From assembly GCA_964397995.1 (NCBI GenBank), contig CAYNLG010000033.1:1-37215 (forward strand): 37,215 bases of DNA, written 5' to 3'. The stretch comes from CAYNLG01 sp964397995. GTDB taxonomy: Bacteria; Planctomycetota; Phycisphaerae; FEN-1346. The position numbers and the translations under genes were made by a program. This document shows, piece after piece, positions 21,430 through 29,956 of the stretch. Under the pieces are notes generated by a model that saw nothing but the letters and a program-made list of their open reading frames with translations, did not search any database and had not been told where the DNA came from. Numbering within the stretch: the stretch's first letter is position 1; each line of letters opens with the position of its first letter.

Positions 21430-22323
21430 TCACGCCTCGCCCTTCAGCCGCTCCAAGACGTGGATGAGGGCCTGGGTGCCGTCGCGACCGTGGCCCTGGG
21501 CCGAGGCCGCGCGGAACAGTGTCTCCGCCAGGGCCGCGCCCGGTAGCGGCGCGCCGACCTCGTGGGCGGCATCGTGCGCGAGGCGCAGGTCTTTGAGCTG
21601 GTAGTCCACGAAGAAGCCCGGGGCGTCGTCGCCGGCCCTCATCTTCGGGCCGAGGTTCGAGAGGATCCAACTCCCGGCGGCGCCGCTGGAGACCGCCTGC
21701 AGCATCGCCTCCAGGTCCACGCCGGCGGCCCGGGCCAGCGTCAGGGCCTCGGCGGCCGCGACCAGGTGCAGGGCGCCCAGGATCTGGTTGCAGAGCTTCA
21801 CCAAGTACCCCGCGCCGGAGTCGCCGCAATACGTGATCGTCTTGCCCATGGTTTCGAGGACGGGACGGGCACGGTCGAAGTCCTCCCGCCGCCCGCCGCA
21901 CATGATGCTGAGCGTCCCCTGCTGGGCGCCGACGTCACCGCCCGAGATCGGGGCGTCGATGAAGCCCGCGCCCTTCGCGGTGAGGGCGTCCTGGCACGCG
22001 CGGGCGGCCCGCGGCGCGACGGTGGAGCAGTCGACGTGGATGAGGCCCTCGTGGGCGCCCGCGACGACGCCCTGCCTGTCGTCCAAGACGACCTCCAGCA
22101 CGTCGGGCGTGTCGGAGACGCACGCGAACGAGAGGTCGCAGGCCTCGGCAACGGCAGCCGGGCTGTCAACAACCTCGGCCCCGGCGTCCCGGAGGGGCTC
22201 GGTCTTCGCGCGGGTCCGGTTGGTCACGGTCATCGGGTAACCGGCCTTCATGGCGTTGGCGGCCATCGGGGCGCCCATGATGCCGAGGCCGATGAAACCG
22301 ATGCGGGGCTTTGAGTCGCTCAC
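21430..22323 (-). CDS. NAD(P)-dependent 2-hydroxy-3-oxopropionate reductase / 3-hydroxyisobutyrate dehydrogenase family
   Basis: 297 residues, beta-hydroxyacid dehydrogenase family. GFIGLGIMGAPMAANAMKAGY is the N-terminal dinucleotide-binding motif, DAPISGGDVGAQQGTL the substrate loop, and GYLVKLCNQ supplies the catalytic Lys176. The length is normal. Closest type is tartronate semialdehyde reductase (GarR/GlxR) or a related short-chain aldehyde or hydroxyacid enzyme; it cannot be narrowed further. The GTG start shares GTGA with the stop codon of the upstream Fe-S protein gene (22320-22323), which means translational coupling. Last gene of the long minus-strand run. Confidence 0.85.
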   Translation of the reverse strand: MSDSKPRIGFIGLGIMGAPMAANAMKAGYPMTVTNRTRAKTEPLRDAGAEVVDSPAAVAEACDLSFACVSDTPDVLEVVLDDRQGVVAGAHEGLIHVDCSTVAPRAARACQDALTAKGAGFIDAPISGGDVGAQQGTLSIMCGGRREDFDRARPVLETMGKTITYCGDSGAGYLVKLCNQILGALHLVAAAEALTLARAAGVDLEAMLQAVSSGAAGSWILSNLGPKMRAGDDAPGFFVDYQLKDLRLAHDAAHEVGAPLPGAALAETLFRAASAQGHGRDGTQALIHVLERLKGEA

Positions 22324-23255
22324 GGGGTGTCCTTTCGGTCGGGGCCTGCCGGGGCGGGTGGCTCGTTCAGCTTCCAGCGCGGGCCGGCGATGAGCGGGAT
22401 GCGGAAGGTGGTACCGATGCGCCCGGTCTTCTCCAGATGGTCGAGGCAGGCCCGCAGGCAGCCGCGCCCCACGCAGATGGCCAAGTGCCGGAACCGGTGC
22501 TTCAGGAACTGGCTGTAGGAGGGCGGCTCGCCTTCAGGCTCGGTGCCGTTCCAGAAGGGCGAGAACCGCGGGTCGTCGCCGCGGTGCACGTGGGCACACG
22601 CCCCGGTGTCGAGCGGCGCGTGGGCATACGTCCGGTCGCCGACGCGGGCGGTGACGCTGCACTCGCGGCCGATGGCGCCGGCCTCGCAGGCCCGGGCGCA
22701 GGCGCCGCACTCGTCGCAGATCGCGCCGTCGAAGAGCGGTGTGGGCTTGAGTTCGGCGTCCGTGAAGACCGCGAAGACGCGTTGCCGCGGCCCGAACTCG
22801 GGCGTCAGCAGGACCTTCGAGAGGCCAAGCTCGCCGAGACCGGCCGCCACGCCCACGAGGCGCAACGAGACCATCCCGTCCGGACCCCAGGGCTGGTCGT
22901 CGCGGACCGGGCGGCCGGAGTGGGGGTGGAACGGGTTGTGGACGGGGACGCCCGTCCACCCATCGTCCTCCAAGGCAAGGCACACCCGGCGGAGTATCTG
23001 GGGCGCCACGACCTCGTTCAGGTACCAGTAGCTGTCGCAGTTGTAGGCCTGCCAGTAGGTGCCCTCTTCGACGGCCTTGAGGGCGCCGCGGACCTGGCGG
23101 ACGGCCACGGCAATGACGGTCCGCACCTGGGGGAAGATCGTCCGCGGGTGCAGCTCGGGCGGCGCCTCGGCGAACCGCTCCACGGGCCCGAAGCCGACGA
23201 GGTCGGCCCCGGCTTCGTGAGCGGCGCGGCGCACGCGGTCGGTCAGAGCGTCCAC
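22320..23255 (-). CDS. 4Fe-4S protein, epoxyqueuosine reductase (QueG)-like but divergent
   Basis: 311 residues, GTG start with AGGAG 7-8 nt upstream. The N-terminal half resembles QueG/COG1600 (AAHEAGADLVGFGPVERF, VIAVAVRQV, GLGELGLSKVLLTPEFGPRQR). One complete 4Fe-4S motif is present (ICDECGACARACEAGAI). The second cluster motif of QueG is not intact; only CVGRGCLRAC near the C-terminus might contribute. QueG's C-terminal HEAT-like part is also missing. A role in queuosine synthesis is therefore doubtful. An Fe-S (perhaps corrinoid-dependent) reductase is a fair description. Coupling with the following hydroxyacid dehydrogenase suggests a shared pathway. Confidence 0.6.
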   Translation of the reverse strand: MDALTDRVRRAAHEAGADLVGFGPVERFAEAPPELHPRTIFPQVRTVIAVAVRQVRGALKAVEEGTYWQAYNCDSYWYLNEVVAPQILRRVCLALEDDGWTGVPVHNPFHPHSGRPVRDDQPWGPDGMVSLRLVGVAAGLGELGLSKVLLTPEFGPRQRVFAVFTDAELKPTPLFDGAICDECGACARACEAGAIGRECSVTARVGDRTYAHAPLDTGACAHVHRGDDPRFSPFWNGTEPEGEPPSYSQFLKHRFRHLAICVGRGCLRACLDHLEKTGRIGTTFRIPLIAGPRWKLNEPPAPAGPDRKDTP

Positions 23256-23265
23256 GGCATATCTC

Positions 23266-24393
23266 CTACAGGGCGGCCAGCGCGGCCTTCAGGCGCTCGA
23301 CGACCAGGTCCTGGTCCGTCTCGCTGAGGCGGTTGTAGAACGGCAAGGCGATTGTCCGCTCGCTGATGCGTTCGCACACGGGGAAGTCGCCCGGCTTCGT
23401 CCCCACCTCCTTCCGGTAGAACGGCTGGAGGTGGATCGGCGAGAAATAGTTCGAGCAGCCGATGCCCTCTTCGCGCAGGGTCGCGAGCACGGCGTCGCGC
23501 TGGTCCTGGGTGAAGCGGTCGGCCAGGCGCACGACGAAGACGAACCAGCTCAGCCGGCCCTCGTCATAGGGCGCGGGGAAGACCAATTCCTCGACGTCGG
23601 CAAGCTTCTCGAGGTACCGCTCCGCGACGGCAGCGCGGGCCTCGATGAACTCCGGCAACCGCTTGAGCTGGGCGATGCCGAGGGCGCAGTTGATGTCCGA
23701 GAGGCGGTAGTTGTAGCCGAGACGGGCGTGGGCGAGCCACCCGGCGCCGACGTCGCGGCCCTGGTTCCGCATGCTGCGGCACAGGTCGGCCAAGCCCTCG
23801 TCGTCGGTGACGACCATGCCGCCCTCCCCCGTGGTCATCTGCTTGTTGGGGTAGAAGGCGAAGGTGGCCGCCACGCCGAAGGTGCCAGCCTGGGCGCCCT
23901 TGTAGGTGGCCCCGATGGCCTCGCAGGCGTCTTCGACCACCGGGAGGCCGCGCTCCGACGCCACACGCATCACCTCGTCCATCTCGACGGGGCGGCCGAA
24001 GATGTGGGCCGGAAGGAGCAGGCGGGTCCGGTCGGTGACGGCAGCCGCGAGCGTCGCGGTGTCCAGGTTCCAGGTCGACTCGTCGATGTCGCAGAAGACG
24101 GGCCGCGCCCCCTCGAAAAGGGCACAGTTGGCCGAGGCGACAAACGAGAACGGGCTCGTGATCATCTCGTCGCCAGGCCCGAGGCCCAAGGCCCGCACCA
24201 GCAGGTGCAGCGCCGACGTGCCGGAGTTCACGGCTACGGCATGCTTGCGGCCAACAAAGGCGGCAAAGGCCTTTTCGAACTCGGGCAGCTTGGGGCCCAG
24301 GCTGAGGTGGGGCGTCTCAAGGACGGCGACGACGGCCTCGATCTCGTCCGGGCCTACATCCGGCCGGGCCAGCGGCACGCGCTCTTCACTCAT
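23266..24393 (-). CDS. DegT/DnrJ/EryC1/StrS family PLP-dependent sugar aminotransferase
   Basis: 375 residues, normal family length. It makes amino sugars from keto-sugar nucleotides (or, in some members, dehydrates them). Motifs: GTSALHLLVRALGLGPGDEMITSPFSF for PLP phosphate, PVVEDACEAIGA with the Asp that contacts the pyridine N, and FAFYPNKQMTTGEGGMV with the Schiff-base Lys184, which marks it as an aminotransferase. The conserved GYNYRLSDINCALGIAQL and the C-terminal SNYFSPIHLQPFYR follow. ATG start. Fits a surface-glycan pathway with the transferases further upstream, though no sugar 4,6-dehydratase is in the window. Confidence 0.88.
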   Translation of the reverse strand: MSEERVPLARPDVGPDEIEAVVAVLETPHLSLGPKLPEFEKAFAAFVGRKHAVAVNSGTSALHLLVRALGLGPGDEMITSPFSFVASANCALFEGARPVFCDIDESTWNLDTATLAAAVTDRTRLLLPAHIFGRPVEMDEVMRVASERGLPVVEDACEAIGATYKGAQAGTFGVAATFAFYPNKQMTTGEGGMVVTDDEGLADLCRSMRNQGRDVGAGWLAHARLGYNYRLSDINCALGIAQLKRLPEFIEARAAVAERYLEKLADVEELVFPAPYDEGRLSWFVFVVRLADRFTQDQRDAVLATLREEGIGCSNYFSPIHLQPFYRKEVGTKPGDFPVCERISERTIALPFYNRLSETDQDLVVERLKAALAAL

Positions 24394-24447
24394 CGACGGC
24401 TCCGCCCCCCTGAGGCGAGCGCCAGGATACGCGCCGGCGCCGCGATG

Positions 24448-25161
24448 TCAACGGAAGGGCAGCACGTCGGCAAGGGCGTCGAGCGTCGCGACGGTCGCGC
24501 GGACGGGGCCATCGGGCGGTGCATCGCCCCCGGCGTAGAGTCCGTCCGGGCGTCGAAGGCGCACCGACGGAGCCCATCCCGCGGCGTTCGGCCCGGCAAA
24601 GTCCTTGGCCGGATTGTCGGCCACGTAGACGCACCGGCCGGGCGCCCCCGCCAGCCGCGATGCCACCTCGCGAAAGGCCCGCGGGTGGGGTTTCCAGTAC
24701 GCGCGGCCCCAGGCGTCGGTGAGAACGACCGCGTCGAGCTTCTCTTCGAGGCCCAGCGCCTCGACCTTGGCCCGCTGCCCCGCCAAGGGGCCGTCGGAGA
24801 CGAGGGCCATCCGGACGCCCGCCTCGGCCAAGGCCGCCAGAGCCCGTGCGGCATCAGCATAGAGGGTGATCTCGACCGGGCGGTGGCCGCCCGGCCAGCG
24901 GTGGGTCCGGTAGACCTCGACGCAGCGGCGGATGAGGGGCACCTCCGGCACGACGCCCGCCTCCGCCAACACGCGGTTGAAGGTCGTCCCGCGCACCCCC
25001 GCGTCGAACGCGGCCTCGAGGTTGCCGGCGATGGGTCGCGCGACGACGCCGGTGTCGAGGAGAAAGTCGCTGACGGCGCGGAAGCCGCTCCGGACAAACG
25101 CGCGCTCCGGGTAGAGCGTGTCGTCGAGGTCGAAGGCCACGCAGGCGACGGCGTCGGCCAT
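24448..25161 (-). CDS. HAD-superfamily hydrolase
   Basis: 237 residues from this ATG. Motif I FDLDDTLYP (catalytic Asp11 and Asp13), motif II LVSDGP, motif III YWKPHPRAF (Lys), motif IV VYVADNPAKDF (Asp pair). The cap domain is a helical C1 type, as in phosphoglycolate or sugar-phosphate phosphatases. A longer frame would start at 25215, but it would run into the TPR gene. This ATG lies 8 bases past that gene's stop and has AGGGA upstream. It may remove phosphate from a sugar precursor in the neighbouring glycan genes; that is inference. Confidence 0.82.
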   Translation of the reverse strand: MADAVACVAFDLDDTLYPERAFVRSGFRAVSDFLLDTGVVARPIAGNLEAAFDAGVRGTTFNRVLAEAGVVPEVPLIRRCVEVYRTHRWPGGHRPVEITLYADAARALAALAEAGVRMALVSDGPLAGQRAKVEALGLEEKLDAVVLTDAWGRAYWKPHPRAFREVASRLAGAPGRCVYVADNPAKDFAGPNAAGWAPSVRLRRPDGLYAGGDAPPDGPVRATVATLDALADVLPFR

Positions 25162-25168
25162 GGCGCCG

Positions 25169-26890
25169 CTATCCCTGAAGGCGGGCGAGGCGGAGCAAGG
25201 CGTCGGCCCGCTCAAAGTCGGGTTCCTGGTCGGTCACCTCGACGAGCAGGTCGGCGGCATCGGCGTAGCGCCCGGAGAAGTAGTAGACGTACGCCAGAAG
25301 GAACTTCGGGGCCACCACCCCCGAACGGATCTGGACCTGGCGTTCGAGGTTCGCGACGTGGCGACGGAACTCGTCCAGGCTGCCGTAGAACTCCGGGAGC
25401 CTGAACTCGTACAGCCCCCAGTTGGGTTCCAGGGCGAGGGCGCGGCGAAGGTAGCGGGCCGCCAGCCGGTACTCGCCGTTGGCGAACGAGGCGTGGACGA
25501 GAGCGAACAGGGCGAACGGGTCCTCCGGGTTAGCCTTGTGGGCCGCACGGTACATCTCCGACGCCCGGGTGTAGTCGCCCATGAAGAAGCGGTAGTCGCC
25601 AAGGCGCATCCACTCGCTGTAGGTGTTCGGTCCTTCGCGCAAAGCCTCGGCAAGGGCCGCGCGGTCCTCGGCCGAGAGCGCCGCCTCTTCCAGGCCGGTC
25701 AGGTCCTCGGAAATTTCGCGCAGAACGCTGGTGGCGGGGCGCCGGATGGACTCGGCAGCCGCGCCCGCCCGGAGCCGCGCCGCCAGGGACGCGGCCACGG
25801 GGTCGCCCTGGATGGCGTCCAGGCGGTCGGCGGCGGCGTCGATGCGGCCCTGGAAGAGGTCGAGCCACGCCATCGCGAACTGGAGGTCGGCGTCGTCGGG
25901 CCGGGCGTCGAGCTGGGTCGTCAGCTCGGCCCGCAGGTCCACAAGGTCCCCCGCCCGCGCGAAGACGTCCTGGAAGTTCGAGCCGGTCAATTGCAGCCCG
26001 TCGGGCCAGCCGGGCCAGAGGCGGAGCGACTCGCGGGCGGCCTCAGCGGCGCGGCGAAACTGGGCGTTGGCCAGCAGGCCCAGCGCGAGCCCGCTCTGAC
26101 GCCGCGCGTCGGTCGGGTCGCGATTCACCAGCGTTTCCCACAGGCCGACCGCGGCCGGGTAGTTGCCGCTATTGAACAGGTAGTTGGCCAGGGCGCCGAG
26201 TTGCGGATCGTAGAACTGTTCCAGCGTGACGCCTTCGGGCAGCGGCCGGTCGGTCACGAGGGCCTGGGCCACGTCCAGGTACCGGTCCTGGCCGAGGCTT
26301 TTCTGGACCTCGACGGTAAACGGCTCGACCAGCGCCTCGGGGTCGACGGAGGAGGCTCCAACGAGGTCCAGCCGCGAGAAGTAACCGTAGCCGGCGCGGC
26401 TCTGGGGCTCGATGGGCACAGGCACCATGAGCTCGCGGAACCCGACGTGGAGTTCGCCAAGGGTCTGGGTATCGGCCTGGCGGATGCGTTCGGCCAAAGC
26501 GAACATACTGGACCGCAGGTGGGCAAAGCGGGCCCGGCGCTCGAAATTGAGCGACTCGATGGTGCGGACACTCAGCCGCGTCAATCGCCCCGGCGCGGTG
26601 CCGTGGAGGGCCAGGCGCCGCGAGATGGCCAGATAGCCGGCCCGTTCCAAGGTGCTGCGGATGCTGCGGGAGGCCAGCAGGTCGGCGGGGCGGCCGGTGT
26701 GGCTGGAGAAGAACTGGCCGGGGCCGGTCGAGCCCAGGCTTCCGCCCAGCCGCTGGCTGACGCCCGTCGACGGCAACTGGCCGGTGAAGGTCGTGCTCGG
26801 GCCCGACCCGACGTTGCCCAGTCCCTGGGCGAAGGCGGCCGCCGGCAGCACCAGCAGGACCGTCACCAGGATGGGCGGAAGCGTTCGCAT
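25169..26890 (-). CDS. Exported TPR-repeat protein
   Basis: 573 residues from the preferred ATG. MRTLPPILVTVLLVLPAAAFAQ is a clear signal peptide; a start 14 codons upstream would spoil it. After a Gly/Ser-rich segment, the middle and C-terminus consist of TPR-like helical pairs (for example NYPAAVGLWETLVNRDPTDA, DYTRASEMYRAAHKANPEDP, EYRLAARYLRRALALEPNWG, RYADAADLLVEVTDQEPDF). No catalytic domain. Probably a periplasmic scaffold for envelope or glycan machinery. It has its own promoter and starts a five-gene run: TPR, HAD, DegT, QueG-like, hydroxyacid dehydrogenase. Confidence 0.75.
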   Translation of the reverse strand: MRTLPPILVTVLLVLPAAAFAQGLGNVGSGPSTTFTGQLPSTGVSQRLGGSLGSTGPGQFFSSHTGRPADLLASRSIRSTLERAGYLAISRRLALHGTAPGRLTRLSVRTIESLNFERRARFAHLRSSMFALAERIRQADTQTLGELHVGFRELMVPVPIEPQSRAGYGYFSRLDLVGASSVDPEALVEPFTVEVQKSLGQDRYLDVAQALVTDRPLPEGVTLEQFYDPQLGALANYLFNSGNYPAAVGLWETLVNRDPTDARRQSGLALGLLANAQFRRAAEAARESLRLWPGWPDGLQLTGSNFQDVFARAGDLVDLRAELTTQLDARPDDADLQFAMAWLDLFQGRIDAAADRLDAIQGDPVAASLAARLRAGAAAESIRRPATSVLREISEDLTGLEEAALSAEDRAALAEALREGPNTYSEWMRLGDYRFFMGDYTRASEMYRAAHKANPEDPFALFALVHASFANGEYRLAARYLRRALALEPNWGLYEFRLPEFYGSLDEFRRHVANLERQVQIRSGVVAPKFLLAYVYYFSGRYADAADLLVEVTDQEPDFERADALLRLARLQG

Positions 26891-26935
26891 CACGTCTCCA
26901 CAAGGGCGTACCGCACCCGACGGGGCGCCCATACC

Positions 26936-26964
26936 ATTATCGGCCGTCGCGGCGTCCGGAGCAA
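26936..26964 (-). promoter_or_regulatory. Promoter of the TPR-HAD-DegT run
   Basis: Minus strand TTGCTC (26964-26959), 17-bp spacer, GATAAT (26941-26936), about 45 nt before the TPR start codon. Confidence 0.5.
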
Positions 26965-26995
26965 GGGCGGTCCGCGCAAGCGTCCGCGATGGCGG

Positions 26996-28198
26996 TCAGA
27001 GCTTGCCCTTCTTCTGGAGATATCGGTCGGCGGCGGCCCGTTCCTCCGCCGTCATTCGCAGGAAGCCGAGGCGCCACACCAGCACCAGGAAGAGCAGCCC
27101 GAGCGCGAGGTAGATCACGATGGCCTGGCGGCCCTGGATGTAGAGGACCAGGAGGCCGGCCGCGGCAAAGACGGCGCTCAGCCCGTAGAAGACGGCGACG
27201 GTCTGACGGACCGAAAGGCCGAGACGATCGACGAGCTGGTTGTAGAGGTGGCTTCGGTCCGGCATCATGACGGGCCGCCCGTTCGCCACCCGCCGCACCA
27301 GCGCCATGGCCGTATCGAAGATCGGCAGGCCGAAGATGAACAGGGCCCCGACAAACCATTTTACCATGCCGAAGCGGCTCGAGAACATGACCATCATGGC
27401 CGCCAGGACATAGCCGATGAAGACGCTGCCGGCGTCACCCATGAAGATGCGGGCCGGATTGAAATTGTAGGGCAGGAACCCGATGGCCGCCCCCGCCAGC
27501 GCGAACGCTACCATCATGATCAGACGCGTGTACTCGTACTGGACGGCTCGCTCGTTCCACTCGGGTACGGCCCAGGCCGTGAGCGACGTGGCGAGCAACA
27601 GGAAGCCGATTGTGACGATGACCGTGACGCCGGAGCAGAGGCCGTCGAGACCGTCGAGAAGATTGGTGGCATTGGTCGCCCCGACGACGACGACGAAGTG
27701 GGTGACGAGACAGATGGCCACGACGTACCAGACGTTCTTGGCGGCACCGATGAGGGGGTAGCCCTCGAAGTGCGGGTAGGCGTACCACATGACGCCGCCC
27801 GCGAGCAGGACGGCGCCGGCGAGGACCTGGCCAGCGACCTTCCACTTGGGGGGGATGTCGCGCAGGTCGTCGATAAGGCCCGTCAGGAACGCGACCGCTC
27901 CGCCGACCACCACGGCCGCCACCGCGCCCGGCTTCGAGGGTTCGGCCAGCACGCCGTAGAGGATCATCGGCACCGTCCAGGCGATCCAGATGGCGCAGCC
28001 GCCCAGGTACGGGATGGGTTCGCCGTGGATCTTGACGGCGGCATCGGGCTTGTCGACGATGCCCTTCTTCAGGGCCAGGCCGCGGAACAGCGGCGTCGTC
28101 AGAACGCTCAGGAGTAGAGCCGTGACGAAGACCCAGATGCCGGGGTTCCAGAGCTGATCCAGGACCTGGATGCAGCCCGGCGCGTCTGGCGGAAACAT
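26996..28198 (-). CDS. MraY/WecA-like polyprenyl-phosphate phosphosugar transferase (GT4-type)
   Basis: 400 residues, about ten TM helices. Motifs: IPYLGGCAIW, TGLIDDLRDI (Asp-Asp), NATNLLDGLDGL (catalytic region), NFNPARIFMGDAGSVFIGY and DRSHLYNQLVDRLG, the last corresponding to the His-rich loop of WecA. It moves an N-acetylhexosamine 1-phosphate (or similar) from UDP-sugar to polyprenyl phosphate at the inner membrane. MraY-like peptidoglycan function is less likely, since no mur genes are near. Initiation of a surface polysaccharide is more likely. GGAAAGGAAA ribosome site. The gene follows the ATP-grasp gene by 40 nt. Confidence 0.87.
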   Translation of the reverse strand: MFPPDAPGCIQVLDQLWNPGIWVFVTALLLSVLTTPLFRGLALKKGIVDKPDAAVKIHGEPIPYLGGCAIWIAWTVPMILYGVLAEPSKPGAVAAVVVGGAVAFLTGLIDDLRDIPPKWKVAGQVLAGAVLLAGGVMWYAYPHFEGYPLIGAAKNVWYVVAICLVTHFVVVVGATNATNLLDGLDGLCSGVTVIVTIGFLLLATSLTAWAVPEWNERAVQYEYTRLIMMVAFALAGAAIGFLPYNFNPARIFMGDAGSVFIGYVLAAMMVMFSSRFGMVKWFVGALFIFGLPIFDTAMALVRRVANGRPVMMPDRSHLYNQLVDRLGLSVRQTVAVFYGLSAVFAAAGLLVLYIQGRQAIVIYLALGLLFLVLVWRLGFLRMTAEERAAADRYLQKKGKL

Positions 28199-28238
28199 GG
28201 CCGTTTCCTTTCCGTGGCGCTTCTCGTGTCGCTGGGGC

Positions 28239-29228
28239 CTAGCCCGCCCAGCCGGGCACGTCGGCCGCGCGGCAAAAGACCTCGGCGTCGTAGCGGAGCA
28301 TCAGGAGGCCGTCCTCCCAGGCCTCGGGATCAATGGCGGGCTCACGCCCGAGATGGTGCTCCAGAATCCAGCGCGGGAAGTCGGCCCCGGCCCGGATGGC
28401 AAGCGGCACGCCGCCCCCGAACCGCGGATTCACTTCGATGAAACGGACGTCCCCGTCCGGCGTCAGGAAGCACTGGATCGTGATGACGCCCGCGCATTCG
28501 GCCAAGGCCTCGACCAGCTGCAGGCTCTCGGCGATGACACGTCGGTGGCGGACGGTCTGGCCTTTGGCCACCTCGCCGCCGCGGATGACCAGGCGCTGGC
28601 GCGGCACGGCGATGCGCGGCACGCCGTCGAGGCCGGCGTAGACGTCCACCGTGAACTCGTCGCCGAACACGTACTCCTGCAGAATGGCTCCGTCCACCCG
28701 GTGACGCCAGAACCGCACGCTCTCGGCGTCGTTCAGCTTGTGCACGTCCTTCGCGTTCGAGCCGTACCGGGGCTTCATGAAGATCGGGAACGCCCCCCCC
28801 TCGGCGGCCTCAGGGTCGAGAAGCTCCGGCGTCCCCAAGCCCGCCTGCTTCAGGAAGCGGAACGTCTCGACCTTGTCGCGGCAAATGTGGACGACGCGCG
28901 GCGAGGAGATGAGCATCCGGGCGCCGACCTCCGCGAACCGCTCCCGCGCCTCGGCCAGGGCCTCCAGTTCCCAATCCAGCAGCGGCACCACGAGACCGAT
29001 GTTGCGCTCGCGGCACACCTTCAGGACCTCGTCGACGTAACTGGCGTCGTGGACGGGCGGCACCAGGACCCCCTCGTCGGCCAGGTGGAAGGCGGGGGCA
29101 CGGCCTGAGACGTCGGCGCCGCAAAGGCGACCCTCCAGGCCGAGGTCGGCCATGGCCTTTCGGAAGGCCTGGAGCAGGCTGACCCGTCGCCCGATGCAGG
29201 TCAGCAGGATGTTCACGCGGTCTGGCAT
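28239..29228 (-). CDS. ATP-grasp enzyme (CarB/PylC-like)
   Basis: 329 residues. N-terminal VNILLTCIGRRVSLLQAF is a Rossmann-like preATP-grasp opening. ATP-grasp features are FMKPRYGSNAKDV (ATP-binding Lys), ILQEYVFGDEFTVDVYAG and IEVNPRFGGGVPLAIRAGADF (Mg-binding Glu and Asn). Such enzymes join an amino or carboxyl group to another acid. In glycan clusters they are often annotated as carbamoyl-phosphate-synthase-like and may decorate sugars with amino acids. A strong promoter lies 47 nt upstream. The upstream frame to 29378 would overlap this promoter, so ATG 29228 is used. Confidence 0.82.
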   Translation of the reverse strand: MPDRVNILLTCIGRRVSLLQAFRKAMADLGLEGRLCGADVSGRAPAFHLADEGVLVPPVHDASYVDEVLKVCRERNIGLVVPLLDWELEALAEARERFAEVGARMLISSPRVVHICRDKVETFRFLKQAGLGTPELLDPEAAEGGAFPIFMKPRYGSNAKDVHKLNDAESVRFWRHRVDGAILQEYVFGDEFTVDVYAGLDGVPRIAVPRQRLVIRGGEVAKGQTVRHRRVIAESLQLVEALAECAGVITIQCFLTPDGDVRFIEVNPRFGGGVPLAIRAGADFPRWILEHHLGREPAIDPEAWEDGLLMLRYDAEVFCRAADVPGWAG

Positions 29229-29274
29229 CCGGCGGCCTCTCTCGTCCCTGGGTTTGCCCACGGTCCGACGTACG

Positions 29275-29302
29275 AGCATACCGGCATCCGGGTCGGTGTC
29301 AA
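29275..29302 (-). promoter_or_regulatory. Promoter of the ATP-grasp/WecA-like pair
   Basis: Minus strand consensus TTGACA (29302-29297), 16-bp spacer, TATGCT (29280-29275). Confidence 0.62.
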
Positions 29303-29347
29303 CGTATCGGCCGTCGAGGCGGCGTCGCCGACGCGCCGGCCCCCTCG

Positions 29348-29956
29348 TTATCGGCCGGGCGGGGGCTCGTCCTCCCACGATTGGTAGACGTCGCCCCGGC
29401 GGAAGGGCGCGAGGAATGAGAGCGCGAGGACCTTCAGGTCGAGCACCAGACTCGCCCGCTCGACGTATCGGACGTCGATCTCGAGCTTCCGCTCGTGCGG
29501 CACCTCGCCGCGGCCCTCGAGCTGGGCCAGGCCCGTGATGCCCGGGGGGACCTCCAGGCGGCGGCGCTGGCGGTCACTGAACGCTTGGGCCTGGCTCATG
29601 TAGAGCGGGCGCGGGCCGACGAGGCTCATCTCGCCCTTGACGATGTTCCAGAGCTGCGGCAGCTCGTCGAGACTGGTCTCGCGAAGAAAGCGGCCAAGGC
29701 GCGTCAGGCGGGGGTCGGTGCCGCTCTGGGGACTCACGCCGTAGGGGTCGGCGTCGGTCCGCATCGTGCGAAACTTGAGCATCTGGAACGGACGCATCCC
29801 CTGCCCGGCCCGTTCCTGGCGGAAGAGGGCCGGGCCGGGGCTGTCGATGCGTACCAGCAGCGCCAGGGCCGCCAGAAAGGGCCATCCCACCAAGAGCAGC
29901 CCGCCGGCCACGGCGATGTCGAGGGCGCGTTTGGCGGCCCGCTCCCAGGGCTTCAC
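29348..29956 (-). CDS. Polyprenyl-phosphate glycosyl-1-phosphate transferase (bacterial sugar transferase, small PGT)
   Basis: 202 residues, small monotopic PGT form. N-terminal re-entrant helix (AAKRALDIAVAGGLLLVGWPFLAALALLV), then the catalytic block SPGPALFRQERAGQGMRPFQMLKFRTM, the later DELPQLWNIVKGEMSLVGPRPL with the essential Asp-Glu, and PPGITGLAQ. It begins glycan assembly by moving a sugar 1-phosphate to undecaprenyl phosphate. The GTG start overlaps the stop codon of the DUF2723 gene as GTGA (29953-29956), so the two are translationally coupled. Present together with a WecA-like enzyme, suggesting two lipid-linked initiators in one locus. Confidence 0.9.
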   Translation of the reverse strand: MKPWERAAKRALDIAVAGGLLLVGWPFLAALALLVRIDSPGPALFRQERAGQGMRPFQMLKFRTMRTDADPYGVSPQSGTDPRLTRLGRFLRETSLDELPQLWNIVKGEMSLVGPRPLYMSQAQAFSDRQRRRLEVPPGITGLAQLEGRGEVPHERKLEIDVRYVERASLVLDLKVLALSFLAPFRRGDVYQSWEDEPPPGR

